Assembly: GCA_963693315.1 (NCBI GenBank)
Contig: OY856186.1
Span: forward strand, 94,514,132 to 94,578,131
Source of the DNA: Diogma glabrata
Taxonomy: Eukaryota; Arthropoda; Insecta; Diptera; Cylindrotomidae
DNA: 64,000 nt
Direction: 5' to 3'
In this document: one piece after another, positions 48,395 to 59,825 of the stretch
Layout: every line of letters starts with the position of its first letter
Numbering within the stretch: the stretch's first letter is position 1
Made by a program: the position numbers and the translations under genes
The notes under the pieces: model-generated
Seen by the model: only the letters and a program-made list of their open reading frames with translations
Told to the model about the DNA's origin: nothing
Databases searched by the model: none

Positions 48395-48842
48395 AGCACT
48401 TATTCCAAATAGTAATGTCTTCAAATATATGCTTTTTTGCATATTCGAGACGCTTTTTTTGGTTGTTCTTAGAATTAACTGATTTTTTTTCTCGGAGTTC
48501 TACCATGTAACCCATTTTCCTGCAGAGCACGGCAAACGGTGCTGGCACTTATTCCTGCTCCTAATGTTTCTGTGAGTTTCTCAGCTATTCTGACTGCACT
48601 TTCAGAGGGATTAGCCCTAGCCCTTCGCGCTATCGCTCTTTTGTCCACAACTGACATAATTGGCGGCGCCAGAACGGGGAAGATCTTCTACACTTCTCAA
48701 ATGTTTGAATTTGAATAGTATTTTTTTTCACAATATTATGATTTTTGTCGATAATACTAGCAATTTCCCTTAGAGATTTGCTTGAGATGCTAATTTTACC
48801 ACTAAATTACGTGTTTCTATAGTAGTTTGTTTGGCCATGTTG
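48380..48842 (-). pseudogene. Tc1-like transposase N-terminal half, right arm
   Basis: The minus-strand mirror of the left arm from the ATG at 48842. A frameshift near 48685 splits it (the GRPP linker is altered to GGAPP-like sequence, followed by 'MSVVDKRAIARRARANPSES') and another near 48480. It extends slightly further than the left arm: after 'EYAKKHIFEDITIWNKC' it includes 'LFSDECKIDIL', the block around the first catalytic aspartate. The remaining catalytic residues are absent. Two broken, opposed halves cannot yield an active enzyme. Confidence 0.85.
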
Positions 48843-49209
48843 AATAATATTAAATTATTATTATTAGGATAATAATAACTGCCCAGATCTTTGACACGAA
48901 GGTATCGACAATGCAACAAAACAAAATAAAATTAGTTGAAAAAATCGGAAATCCCGTTATAACAAAAAACAATCAAACAATGTGAGAGTGTACACTTTTT
49001 TTTGACGCGTAAAATCAGAGCATTTTGCAATTTTTTCAAAATTACAAGGATAACAACAAATAATTGAATTTTTGTTTTTGCTAAAATAAACTAATACTTA
49101 ATACACTTTTTAAAAATGAAATGTATTTTATTTTTCCATTCTTCTTTTAAGATATATTAGTCCGTAAATGTTGAACTATTAGCTGTACACTTTTTTTTGA
49201 TGCTGACTG

Positions 49210-50279
49210 TATATCTTTTTAGTTGAATATCAAATAACGAAATATATCACAAAATAGCTGCCATCAGGATTGTAAATCAATAATTGCTCGTTAAGGTTTA
49301 TCCAATAATAATTATTTTACAACAGAACGAACACACTCCATATAATAAAACTCGATTTGCGACCAAAAGTAATAATTATAATTCGTCGATATAGAGATCG
49401 CGGCTGCTTTCAGATTTCAGAATATTTTCCGTAAGAACAATTGAGCACTTATATTGTTCATTTATCTTTTATCGACATTTTTTCTGTTTTTTGCCCCAAA
49501 ATATTATTTTCAAGGGATATGACTTAGTGCTTCTTGATATGACGATCCTAATAAAATACAGTAAAATACTGAACAAAAGCGGGAAAATTTTTAATGTTTT
49601 AAATAAAGTTTCAATTTGGAGATATTTTTTAATTTGGTGTGGTGATCATATTCTATTCGGTTACTGCCAGTTAGGTATTTGAGAAATTAAACAAACGAGT
49701 ACTGTTTAAACATCTACTATCTAACAATAAAATACTAAAAGTTTTTAGAATAAATTAGCATATATTCGAAAGTATTGCCAAGAGAATAAATGAGTTAGGT
49801 AAAGACACTATGCTATGAAAACGAATCATGCTAATACTTTGAACACACACCGGTTATCGATGTCGGCAACTCTCCTAATGAAGCCAGGTTAAACAAAAAC
49901 AGAATTGAAACACTTTTTATTGTACTATTACGAACATATTCTTGAATCAATCATTTAAAAAATTAAGTGATAATAAACTGACGAAAACATTTCTCAAACT
50001 GCTGAAATACTTGATGAACTTTTCATTTGATATTTTTATAACTTATTCAATAAATGTAAAATTCTGTATATTAATTGAAAATACAAAAGATATTAAAAAT
50101 TCAAATTATACCAAATTGTTTTTGTCATCGTACCCTACCGTACCATAAAGGCACAAAAAAGATTAACATATAAAATTTTTCGAAATCATCGAGCTGTGAC
50201 AAATTATTATTTATTTTACTAAAAATAACTTATTTAAATTATAAATAAATTTTTTATTTTACAAAAAAATAACAATAGT
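49210..50279. other. AT-rich sequence, nothing recognised
   Basis: No repeat family of the window and no protein motif is seen. Short frames at 49491-49682 and 49942-50148 look like chance. Confidence 0.45.
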
Positions 50280-50411
50280 TGCAATTTATGAAACCCCGGG
50301 ATCTGAATTCCCTTAAGTTTTACATGCAAAAGAAGATCCAACTTTGTTTTTGATCTCAGTTTGCCTGTGAAACTTAAGTGGATCCGGATCACACGGTTTC
50401 ATGAAATGCAG
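50280..50411. repeat. Small foldback repeat, about 132 bp
   Basis: TGCAATTTATGAAACC at the left pairs with GGTTTCATGAAATGCA at the right. The inner arms GGATCTGAATTCCCTTAAGT and ACTTAAGTGGATCCGGATC also pair imperfectly. It could be a tiny MITE. Confidence 0.7.
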
Positions 50412-52535
50412 CTAATGTATAAATACAATTTAACAATCGTGAAACTCAACTATTGGAAAAACGATTGAAAAACGGCATACAACCAAACAACACAACAAAA
50501 GAAATAAATGAAAATCTGTTAGAAATAGAAAATTCAATATTGAAAACTAACATTCATCATCAAAATGAAATCAGATCAATAATAGTTAATGAAATACATA
50601 TCAGTAAAAAATAACAACTTAAACAATTCAAAAACCAACAACAAAAAAGAAATAAAAACAATACGTAGTATACAAAACAAGATCAAACAAAACAATGCCA
50701 CAATAGCCAAAGCAGATAACGGGAATACATTAGTCATCTTAAAAACTACAGACTACAACAATAAGATAGATGAATACATCACTAATAACAACATCGAAAA
50801 ATTAAGCAAAGATCCAACGAATGAATTCAATGCACAAACAAAAACTATCATCAACAAATCTATCAACATATTAAGTGGTAAGATCATAAGGTATAACAAA
50901 ATGATAAAACCAACAGCACCAAGTATAAGAGCATTACCAAAAATACACAAAGTAGATACACCGATAAGACCATTAATTAATTTCAACACAGCACCAACAT
51001 ACAGAATAGCAAAGTACATAAACAAACTATTGAAATACCACATAAAATTTGATTACAGTTATTCAGTCAAAAATAACACAGAATTAATCAATAGAATAGA
51101 ACCAATAATAATACCTCACAACGCAAAATTAGCATCGTTTGATATAACCAACATGTATTCCAACATACCAATAAAAGATACAATAAATATAACAAAAAAT
51201 ATGTTAATAAAAAATGGTTTAAACCCAACAGATACACTAGAAATAATAAATACAATAACCGAAATAACAAAACAAAACTATTTCACACATAAAAATGAGT
51301 ATTATCAACAGAAGGATTACCTATGGGAAGCCCAGTATCTGGAACATTAGCCGAAATATATCTCAACGATTTTGAAACAAAATATATACATAATAACTCA
51401 AATCCACACAAAGAAAAAATCATTTATTGGTATCGCTACGTTGATGATATAGTTTTATTATTCAAAGGAACGAATAGACAGCTTAATCTATTACACCAAT
51501 ACATAAACAGCATAGAACCTTCCATTACATTCACGTTAGAAAATGAAGAAAATAACACAATAAACTTTTTGGATTTATCAATCAAAAATGTAGATTCAAA
51601 ACACACATTCAAAATATTCCGAAAACCAACCCAAACGGATCAAACAATAAATATTAAATCACATCATCCATACCAACATAAACTAGCTGCCTACAACCCC
51701 ATGATCAATAGATTGAACAATATACCAATGAATGCTGAAAATTATCAAGACGAACTAAACAACATAAAATACATAGCCAGTAAAAACGGATATAAAAATG
51801 AAATAATTGACACATTAAATAGAAAATATAAAAACAAGAAAAATTTGCGAACCCTAACAACGTTGAAGAATGAAGAAAACTTAGCAGGTAAAAAATACGT
51901 AGGCGTAACATACAATAAAACAACATTCAAAATAATGCAAAAAACTTTAAAAAAATATAGATATATTGCGGCTTACAAAAACAAAAATAAAATAGCAAAC
52001 TACCTAAAAACTAAAAAAACCCAAACCTTAGACACAGGTGTTTATAAGCTTACCTGTGACGACTGCAGTAAATTTTATATAGGCCAGACGGGGCAATGAA
52101 ATTAACAGAAGCGATTCAAAATCCAGATATGCACAACATTTAAAAATAGAAAAACACAGATACACCAATATCAACACAAATTTAACCATATTACATAAAA
52201 AAAGAAAAGGACAACATCTAGATAGATTGGAAGAAATAGAAATATATAAACATAAAAACAATAACAATATTTTAAATAATAAAATCAACACTAAAACTAA
52301 CAAAATATATGACATAATAATTTGTTATTAGCAGTTGAAATAGTATATAAGTAATAGTTTAAGCAAAAATTGTAATAATAATTTAAGAACTGAGGATGAC
52401 GTAAGTCGAAATCGATATTCTAAAAAATTAAAATTAAAATCCAAATTGTTACTATAAGGAAGTTTATATTATTATTAATAAAATAAAATTAAAAATAAAC
52501 AGTAAAAAGTATATTTTTAAATATTGCATTTTAAT
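50412..52535 (+). pseudogene. Penelope-like retroelement (RT plus GIY-YIG endonuclease), broken
   Basis: The first frame (50589-51350) holds the N-terminal part and RT: 'IAKADNGNTLVIL', 'RALPKIHKVDTPIRPLINF', 'LASFDITNMYSNIPI' (first catalytic Asp). A frameshift near 51325 moves to the next frame (to 52099): 'MGSPVSGTLAEIYLNDF', 'YRYVDDIVLLFKG' (YVDD active site), 'INFLDLSI' and 'FRKPTQTD'. It reaches the GIY-YIG start 'GVYKLTCDDCSKFYIGQTG'. At about 52097 a deletion joins 'GQTG' to a later C-terminal segment ('LTILHKKRKGQHLDRLEEIE', another frame), removing most of the endonuclease. The 3' region has ACTGAGGATGACGTAAGTCG and the tail shared with 14670-15113. Penelope elements combine an RT related to telomerase with this nuclease. 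Confidence 0.9.
52390..52420 (+). ncRNA. Hammerhead-ribozyme-like core (candidate)
   Basis: In the Penelope 3' region, CTGAGGA fits the CUGANGA core. GAC-GTAA-GTC forms a short stem capped by a GNRA loop, and GAAA follows. The second copy has the same core near 14960-14985. Hammerheads are known in Penelope pseudo-LTRs. Against it: an extra U sits after CUGANGA, and I could not find a clear cleavage-site strand closing the other two stems. Confidence 0.3.
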
Positions 52536-52539
52536 TATA

Positions 52540-53010
52540 AAATCAACCTTAACACAACTAGATTCTGTCCGCAAGGTGGAGTCTTATCACCTCCTATGTA
52601 GAATCGGGTGGTGGATGAAATTCTGAGGGATCCATAATTGAATCTGCATATACAGGAAACAAAATATCTGGGATTAATGTTTGATACCAAGCTCCTATAG
52701 AGAAACCACATGAAATTAGTGATAAGCAAAATCGTAAGGGCTCTGATACCGTCAAAGTACGACCACCCATCATGTATCTGAAGTAACAAAAAAGCACAGT
52801 TTTATGCTAGAAAAACAGAAATGGAAATGGTGCGGAGGCTGGCCTGCATCTGCATAACGACGCAACGAGACTATGTCCTATCGCGACAATGAAGATGCTG
52901 CTAGGTTTGGTATCACTGTAGTTGCAGATTAAGTTCATAGCTAGGGTAACCATACATATAGATTTAGAATGCTAGTTATGGAAAAGTTCAACGAGTCTAA
53001 ACAACGAGAA
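52540..53010 (+). pseudogene. Jockey-type LINE fragment (RT palm to thumb)
   Basis: In shifting frames it matches 1930-2400: 'GVLSPPM', 'VVDEIL', 'KYLGLMFDTK', and 'RRLACICIT' against 'RLACTCIT'-type sequence, then 'MKMLLGL'. The YADD box lies in a deleted piece. Several stops are present. Confidence 0.75.
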
Positions 53011-53059
53011 TGCCTTTCAATGGATAATTCCTAGTTTGGTGGAGCCTACAGCTCCAACC

Positions 53060-54175
53060 TATGGACTTCACTATGATCCACCAAAAGAGAACCCAAAACA
53101 TAGTCCCTGATCTCGTTTTTATGACAGTACACACGAAGAATTTGCCGAGCCACTAACATATCACATTAATGACATAAGGCTTGACGATGAAGGTTATCAA
53201 CACAAAGATTACACAAACATTTACAAAGATTTTCCTTTGGTGAAACATCTGGATGGTAGGCTGTATATCCGTCTGGAATCTAAGCTTGAAGCAATTACAA
53301 CCGATATACCTATGGGGAACTCTGGTTACCAAAATCTTTGACATTAGACTAAATCCAAAAACCTTATGATGATAGTACTGCTGCTCATGGAGGTGTCAAG
53401 AGACGTTGGAGATGCTTTGACGTCTATAAAATTGGCCTGAAAAGGCGTCACAAGTCCACTATTATGTTTTGCATTGTGATACCTGCAAACAAACAAAGGC
53501 TTCGAACCAGATTTTGCATCATTCGATGCAATATCAGTTCGTATCTGAACACTACCTGAATAATGATTTATTTTTGACGTATGGTGTAACAGAGTTTCTA
53601 CACAGCGACAATGATAAACCATTGCTAACAATTATTAGCGGATTTCAATGTTCAGCACATTAGAAATTGTGTCAAAAGTCCACAGAGTGACGCATCAAAG
53701 AGGGTTAATAGATCTGCCATTCGAGCTTATGTGAAGGGTCAACACACAACATGAGATTCTCATCTGGAGGAAATAGCTTATGCTAATATGCTACTCAATT
53801 TTCTGCGTATTATTTGTTGTTTGGTCAACATCCAATCTCAGATGGAAAAACCTATAAACTTATGATAGCACATCACATTCTCAATGAGACTGTTAACGAA
53901 GAGTTGGATCGTTTTGACCATCTGGCTATACTTAGAAGTCGTGTACAAGCAAATCTCAAATCTGCTTTTAAAAATATAACTCGTTGAAGAACTTTTTCGC
54001 CTCAACAGTGTCCTCGTGTGTCAACACCATCTAAGTGAACCAGCAAACAAAGGTTGCAAAGTTTATGCCTGCAAAGCTTAATTCTAGGATTGGTGATGTA
54101 CCTTACGAATGTAAAAACTTGATTGGTAATAGCATCGGAATTCATCACGCGAAAGATATCAAAGCTTAAACTAGT
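53060..54175 (+). pseudogene. Ty3/gypsy pol remnant, integrase region
   Basis: Plus-strand frames give, in order, a spacer region ('YKDFPLVKHLDGRLYIRL'), the integrase zinc motif ('HCDTCKQTKASNQILHHS', about 53474-53527), a core segment 'TYGVTEFLHSDNDKP' (second catalytic Asp, about 53578-53622), a late core 'YYLLFGQHPISDGKTYKL' and 'NEELDRFDHLAILRSRVQAN'. It ends with a C-terminal piece 'IGDVPYEC' and 'GIHHAKDIKA' near 54170. The first core Asp and the Glu region are degraded, and stops abound. Its C-terminal end resembles that of 3760-5830. No LTRs were recognised. Confidence 0.8.
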
Positions 54176-54740
54176 GTACTGTTTCTCGCAATGTTCTCCT
54201 TTTTTTGCTTGGTTCCTTGGTGTTCGCTCTAAATCTGGTTAGATCAAGGGTCGATCAGTACGGAGGGATCATATTATGGATTATGAGGTTCGGCGTTCTG
54301 CGATGATCTCTTTATAGATTTAGTGTGCGCTGTATGTTTCTCTATTTATTTATCCGTTCTGTTTCGATCATTTGATCTCAGATAATTATGTATTTCATTG
54401 GGCATGGTATCTTCGGATATTCAGAGACGTTAATTTATAGTTTATTTAAATTAACACTAAACATGTCTAACTTAGTATAAAAAAAAAAAAAAATCTGATT
54501 CCGTGTCCTCTATGTACTTTTCCATGGTGTCGCTCTTTTCTGAGCTAAATTTCAAATAATCAGGATCTTTCTTTTTTGTATTTAACTCAGTTGGTTGTAA
54601 CGACACATTTTGTTCGACAAATATATAGAACAAAATAAAAATAAAATAAACAAATACAAAAGGAACAAAATCTTAACGAAAATTAAAAAGCGAGATACAC
54701 GCAGGTGACCTATATCTAAAATTATAGTTAAAAATCAGAT
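54176..54740. other. Region after gypsy remnant; A-tract
   Basis: It could hold a decayed 3' untranslated or LTR segment, but no pair exists to prove it. A run of As is at 54480-54492. Confidence 0.4.
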
Positions 54741-55111
54741 CGTATTTGATAGTTTTTTTTTTAATAAAATGTGCTGTGTAGTAGGAATTACAATATGTGT
54801 CACAATAACACATAAAAACCTTTTAAGACCAAGGTCCCTCAACAACATACGTTCAAAGGTGTTGATGGACGTAAAACTTTCTTTTTCTATGCGAAAAGTA
54901 AACTCACTACTGTAAAAAAATAACAAAATATAGTTGCTATGGTTTTTCATATAATTTTACAAAGTATTTTAAGCAACGTAACCATGGAAAAATTGAATAT
55001 GAATTTTAAATGTTTTGTTGTCGATTTATAACTTTATAATTTATAGTAAATATCGATTATATATTAGTATCATAGAAAAAAATGCATTTCCTACGCGAGA
55101 TAATAGTATAT

Positions 55112-55232
55112 TATTGAATTAGGAGCTAAAGTCGTACTTTTTGTGTTGAGTCTATAGTTTGGCGGCCGACCGTAGGGAGGCCGACAATTATAGACGAAAC
55201 ACAAAAAGTCACTTTAGCTCCGAATTCAATAC
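55112..55232. repeat. Imperfect palindrome, about 45-bp arms
   Basis: TTGAATTAGGAGCTAAAGTC ... TTTTTGTGTT on the left is mirrored by AACACAAAAAGTCACTTTAG and CTCCGAATTCAA on the right. The centre is GC-rich (GGCGGCCGACCGTAGGGAGG). Confidence 0.8.
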
Positions 55233-55409
55233 ACTATTTTTTCGGCAAACGTTTAAATTTGTTTAAAAATATGAAATTAATGCATCAAATTTTTTAAAAA
55301 TATGTTTTAGGTAATAAATTTTCTGAAATTAATTTTTTTTTATTTTTATTCATTAAAATGAACTGAAATGCATTCTGTTTTGAACAAATTAATAATATCA
55401 TTTTATTTT

Positions 55410-55533
55410 ACTTTACTGCCGCCGTAAAAATATGAAAATTACTTTACAGCCGCCGTAAAAATATGAAAATTACTTTACAGCCGCCGTAAAAATATGGAAG
55501 TTACTTTACAGCCGCCGGCAGAAAAAGTAAAAA
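55410..55533. repeat. 31-bp minisatellite, four units
   Basis: Units begin at 55410, 55441, 55472 and 55503, each with ACTTTACAGCCGCCG (first unit ACTTTACTGCCGCCG) and TAAAAATATG. Further CAGCCGCCGGC motifs follow to 55560. Confidence 0.9.
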
Positions 55534-56090
55534 TGACGTCACTTTTGCAGCCGCCGGCTAAAAAGTAAGACTTTAGCTACTCCACAGCGGCAGTAAAGTT
55601 AAACTTTACAGCCGTTAGCCGAAAAAAACGTTTTTCGTTCGTAAACATGTCTCACTCGACGCTAGCGCGTCTCGTGAACAAATGTTTACTCACGAAAAAA
55701 CAATATTTTCATCTCTTGTAGGAAAATATACTATTTTTTGTTTTTTAATATTTTTTGTTAAAGAATGGATAACTAAACAAAAAATCCTATCACTGACAAA
55801 ATATGACACATTTTATGATAGAATAGAGAAAATAAAAGTAAATTAAAAAGTAAATAGCAAATTTTTACAAAAATTTGCTGAAACAAAACAAAAATGTAGT
55901 TGCCAATAATCCAGCCGGTTGCATATTCCTTGATCCTGTGACGCACCGTCTTTCTTAAAGATTGAAGCCCACACATAGTTATATGAAGGCTCTATTCTTC
56001 AAGAAAGCAATAGCGTCTCATCATCAAGGATTATTTCACAGCTAAGATAGAGGGTGCTACCGTTGACTGAATACAGTTCATCCGCCACCA

Positions 56091-56272
56091 ACCCTAAGAT
56101 GTCACCTTGGCTAGTGATATCTCACTGCTATTGCCAGTGGTATGTAATATTTCACGTTAACTCGTATGTTAATAGCAGGGACTGTAGTACGCGGGGTTGT
56201 CACACCCGTAGATCAAAAATAAAAAAAATTTTCAAAACAATAAAAACTGATCCCTCCATGCGAAAGAGTTTT
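56091..56272. other. Short spacer before family A copy 7
   Basis: Nothing recognised. Confidence 0.4.
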
Positions 56273-58192
56273 ACTTCGGTCTGAAAGACCTAAGTATTAC
56301 ATTCATGAGCTCAAAGTGAAATTCTTACCCCAACTTTTTTTGGCATTTCTCGACGTTTTAGGACCTACTGATTCTAAAAAAGCAAAAAAAAAAATTTATG
56401 TCTGTCTGTAGGCCGGCCGTCCGGAAGACCGGCCGTCCGTCATTACCTACGCTGCAGGGAAAACGGCTGGAGGGATTTCAAAAATTTTTTTTTCTAAAAA
56501 TAGGTATTCACAAGGGACAGGTCCGAAAGGACGCTGTGTTCGATAACTGTACCGGGAGTGTGTCAAAAAAATCATTGTGTGTCAAAAATAGCAAATTTTC
56601 ATATTTTTGGCTTAAAAAACGTTCATTTTAAGTGATTACGAGTAGGAACATTAAATTTGGAGAAATCTTGATGGTAGGGATTGGTATGTGAGATCAAAAA
56701 CTAGGTTATTGCATTATAAGTTTGTCAAAAAAATGTTGTCAAGTGTGTCATAAGAAAGATTTTTTTTATTTTTTTACCTAATTTTTTGGAAAAAAAATTA
56801 AATTAATTGTTTGTTTGAAATGAAGTTTTATTATTATTGAGAATTATGGCATTATAGGTTTGTCAAAAAGATGTTGTCAAGTGTGTCAAAAGAAAGATTT
56901 TTATTTATTTTTTTACCCAATTTTTTGGAAAAAAATAAAATTGTTTGTTTGAAATGAAATTTTATTATTATTATTGAGAATTATGGCATTATAAGTTTGT
57001 CAAAAAAATGTTGTCAAGTGTGTCAAAAGAAAGATTTTTATTTATTTTTTTACCCAATTTTTTGGAAAAAATAAAATTGTTTGTTTGAAATGAAATTTTA
57101 TTATTATTATTGAGAATTATGGCATTATAAGTTTGTCAAAAAAATGTTGTCAAGTGTGTCAAAAGATTTTTATTTATTTTTTTACCCAATTTTTTGGAAA
57201 AAAATAAAATTGTTTGTTTGAAATGAAATTTTATTATTATTATTGAGAATTATGGCATTATAAGTTTGTCAAAATATGTTGTCAAGTGTGTCAAAAGAAA
57301 GGTTTTTATTTATTTTTTACCCAATTTTTTATAAAAAAAATTAAATTAATAGTTTGTATGACATGATATTTTATTATTATTATAGAGAATTATGGCATTA
57401 TAAGTTTGTCAAAAAATAATGTCAAGTGTGTCAAAAAATGATTTCATTTATTTTTTTAGCCAATTTTTTGGAAAAAAAATGTAGCTGTTTTTATGACGTA
57501 AATGTAATTTAAAATGAAATTGAACATGGCAATTTTTGAATTTGTTATAGTTTTTGAAATATTTTTGGAATTTTGAAAAAGTTGAACGAAAGTTGAAAGT
57601 TATTGAAAAAGTTTGTATTTTTGATTTTGTAATAATTTTTGCAATATTTTTAAAATTTCAGCAAAAGTTTTAATTTTTGATTTTGTAAGAATTTTTGGAA
57701 TATTTTTAGAATTTTGAAAAAGTTTCATTTTTCATTTTATTATAATTTTTGGAATTTTGAAAAAATTTTCAATGTTTGATTTTGTAATAATTTTTGCAAA
57801 ATTTTTAGAATTTTGGAAAAAGTTTGAAAGAATTTTTGAAATATTATTGGAATTTAGAAAAACTTTAAATATATGATTTTATTCTAATTTTTGGAATATT
57901 TTTGGAATTTTGAAAAAGTTTGATTTTATTTAATTTAACAATATTTTTGGAATTTTGATTATAATTTTCCGGCAACGTATTGATGTTTCGTGTTAGTTTT
58001 GTAATAAATTTTTAAACAGAGATAAAAAAATGCTTGTAATTTAACAAAGAGTTATGTTTGATATACATCGCTGCCCAAAACTAAAACCCATGTCCTCATA
58101 AAAGTTTTTTGCCTAAAACTATATCAAAATCCTTAACCCAGACCGAAGTCTTGATATCTCAGAGCTGTGAGATTTCAGCCCCTCCATATTTT
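56273..58192 (-). repeat. Family A repeat, copy 7 (full length, expanded array)
   Basis: It begins on the plus strand with the hairpin ACTTCGGTCT GAA AGACCTAAGT (56273) and ends with CCCTCCATATT at about 58192, preceded by CAGACCGAAGTCTTGATATC. The array of units containing GTTGTCAAGTGTGTCA has five copies, near 56735, 56873, 57011, 57146 and 57271, about 125-138 bp apart. These units are very alike, which suggests local expansion. Confidence 0.87.
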
Positions 58193-58261
58193 AATATTTT
58201 ATTTTAGAAAATAATATCATATTTGAAACTGTCCTAACTGTATACCAATGTTGTATTAAAT

Positions 58262-59755
58262 TTTTGTTCATAAGAGATTTCTGAACCGGCACTAGCCCGA
58301 TTGCGAATCTGGTTTGGTGGACTTTGTTTTCTTTTTATTTCTTGTCTGGTAATAAAAACTCGCTGTAACTATTTGGTACAGGTACACAGTTACAGTTACA
58401 AAAAAGTTTCCTAAAGACAGAATTATTAAGTAGCTCAATTTCGGTATCATATATATTCCACAGTTGAGCAACAAAGCGCAGTGGAACAGTGAGTCCGCTC
58501 CACTACATACCATCTGATTAACGATGCAATCAAATGATACACGGAAGGTTCAAAAACCAAGAATAAGATGAAGGCAGAAGCATTTGAGCCGAAAATCAAA
58601 TTAATTATTTGAGCCCATGGGCACCTACCCAGCGTTGCCGGTTGAAGACTAAGTGAACAAGCTAATCAAGCTTGTCAATGGTGATAATGCGACAGTTTAC
58701 TGGATACCTGGTCATGCGGATATTGCAAGTTATGAAGAAGTCGACAAATTACCAAACAAAGGTACATTTACATCTTTTGTCGGTCCGGAACCTTTTTGTG
58801 AACTGGGGACAAAATACATCAACAAAAGGATAAGGAAAGTAATTATGACGGAATGGTTCAAAACTTGGCATAACACCACGATTCTAATGCAGTTCAAGGA
58901 GTTAATTAGCTCGATCAATCACAAGAGAGCAGTATAATTTCTCTAGGCTGAATAGCAGAGACGAATTGACGAATTTAGAGTATGTCTATTAGGGTGTTCC
59001 TTAATTTTCAATTTTAAAATATTTTTGGTCTCACCCCCTAAATCGGTGTGTATACATATAAAAATGAACTGCAAGAAATTTTAAGTCAATCAAATAAAGT
59101 TAACCCGTGCCGACTTGAAGTTGAACTTTGGCTCCATATGAAATCATCGAAAAAAAGAAAAATTGTTGCTGCACTGTTTTAGATTTTACTCAAACTTTGT
59201 GGAAATGTTCTTTAAAGTTCAAAAAATTAAAATCCACAAGGATTTAATTTTCGCACGCGCCACTTCCGGTTCACACAAAATAAAGCACTTGAAAAGTCGT
59301 ATTTTTGTGTTTTGTGGTTTTAGCTGTAAAATTTTTTCTATTAAAGATATTGATTCGATCAAGGTGGCATTATAAAGCTGAAAGATGGTAATTTCTAAAA
59401 CAAAAATAAAAATTTAGGCGGTGAGACCAAAAATAAATCATAATTTTTTTTCCCCATATAGCTAAGGAACACCCTAATGTCTATTGGAAAAAGAGGACTC
59501 AGCCCATTTTCTCACATATTGCGGAGCTTTGATCTACATGAGAAGGTAATAACTGGGGGAATATTATATTGACGGGCATAACCTGTATAAACATAATCGC
59601 CTCCATATTCTGAAGTACCTAAAGGAGACTGGATTGGAGAAGGTGCTCTAACTGGTATTCACCAAGGTGTAGATGGGTTGGGTACAATAGATCATTTTGG
59701 ACGCAGTACAACATATCAACATCGAAATTACTCTAATCTTATCTAACCTATCTTA
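58262..59755 (+). pseudogene. Jockey-type LINE fragment: RNase H to 3' end, interrupted by a MITE
   Basis: The RNase H start 'KWYTEGSK' (about 58530) follows a segment like 2500-2580. After an internal deletion an open frame (58653-58937) reads 'NKLIKLVNGDNATVYWIPGH' and on to 'FVGPEPFCELGTKYI', collinear with 2870-3110. The cysteine-rich end is split by the hAT MITE at 58990 and resumes at 59485. The 3' end, AATAGATCATTTTGGACGCA and TCTAATCTTATCTAACC, matches 3325-3385. Confidence 0.85.
58990..59476. mobile_element. hAT-type MITE, 487 bp, 8-bp target duplication
   Basis: TAGGGTGTTCCTTA and TAAGGAACACCCTA are perfect terminal repeats. ATGTCTAT flanks both sides (58982-58989 and 59477-59484). 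It sits inside a LINE remnant. A second, end-less copy is at 62240-62525. No coding capacity is evident; a 70-codon frame inside is chance. Confidence 0.93.
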
Positions 59756-59825
59756 AAATAAATAGTTTTAATTAACCAAATTATTTTTCGTTTCGTCATT
59801 TATATTCAATTTTATGATATGTATT

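Larger units (their letters stand above)
47585..49209. mobile_element. Self-inverted Tc1-like transposon, 1625 bp
   Basis: The ends CAGTCAGCGTCAAAAAAAAG and CTTTTTTTTGATGCTGACTG are bounded by TA. The arms are long (about 770 bp) and nearly identical: each contains the same 5' end and the first about 140 codons of a Tc1-like transposase, one forward and one reverse, meeting around 48350-48420. It looks like a head-to-head fusion of two 5' halves, leaving two left ends as terminal inverted repeats. Confidence 0.9.
55087..55725. mobile_element. TIR-bearing non-coding element with GCCGCC minisatellite
   Basis: TTTCCTACGCGAGAT (55087-55101) faces ATCTCTTGTAGGAAA (55711-55725). Inside are a palindrome (55112-55232) and a 31-bp tandem repeat (55410-55533). 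Because it interrupts repeat D, it probably arrived as an insertion; boundaries are approximate. Confidence 0.6.
54745..56090 (-). repeat. Dispersed repeat D, copy 2, interrupted
   Basis: Reverse complement of 22310-22800 in two pieces: 56090-55740 (TAAGATAGAGGG, GTTGCCAATAATCC-side, TTTGCTATTTACTT, CTATCATAAAATGTGTCATA) and 54885-54745 (CCATCAACACCTTTGAACGT, CCTTGGTCTTAAAAGGTTTT). The gap between them holds a TIR-like element. Confidence 0.7.
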
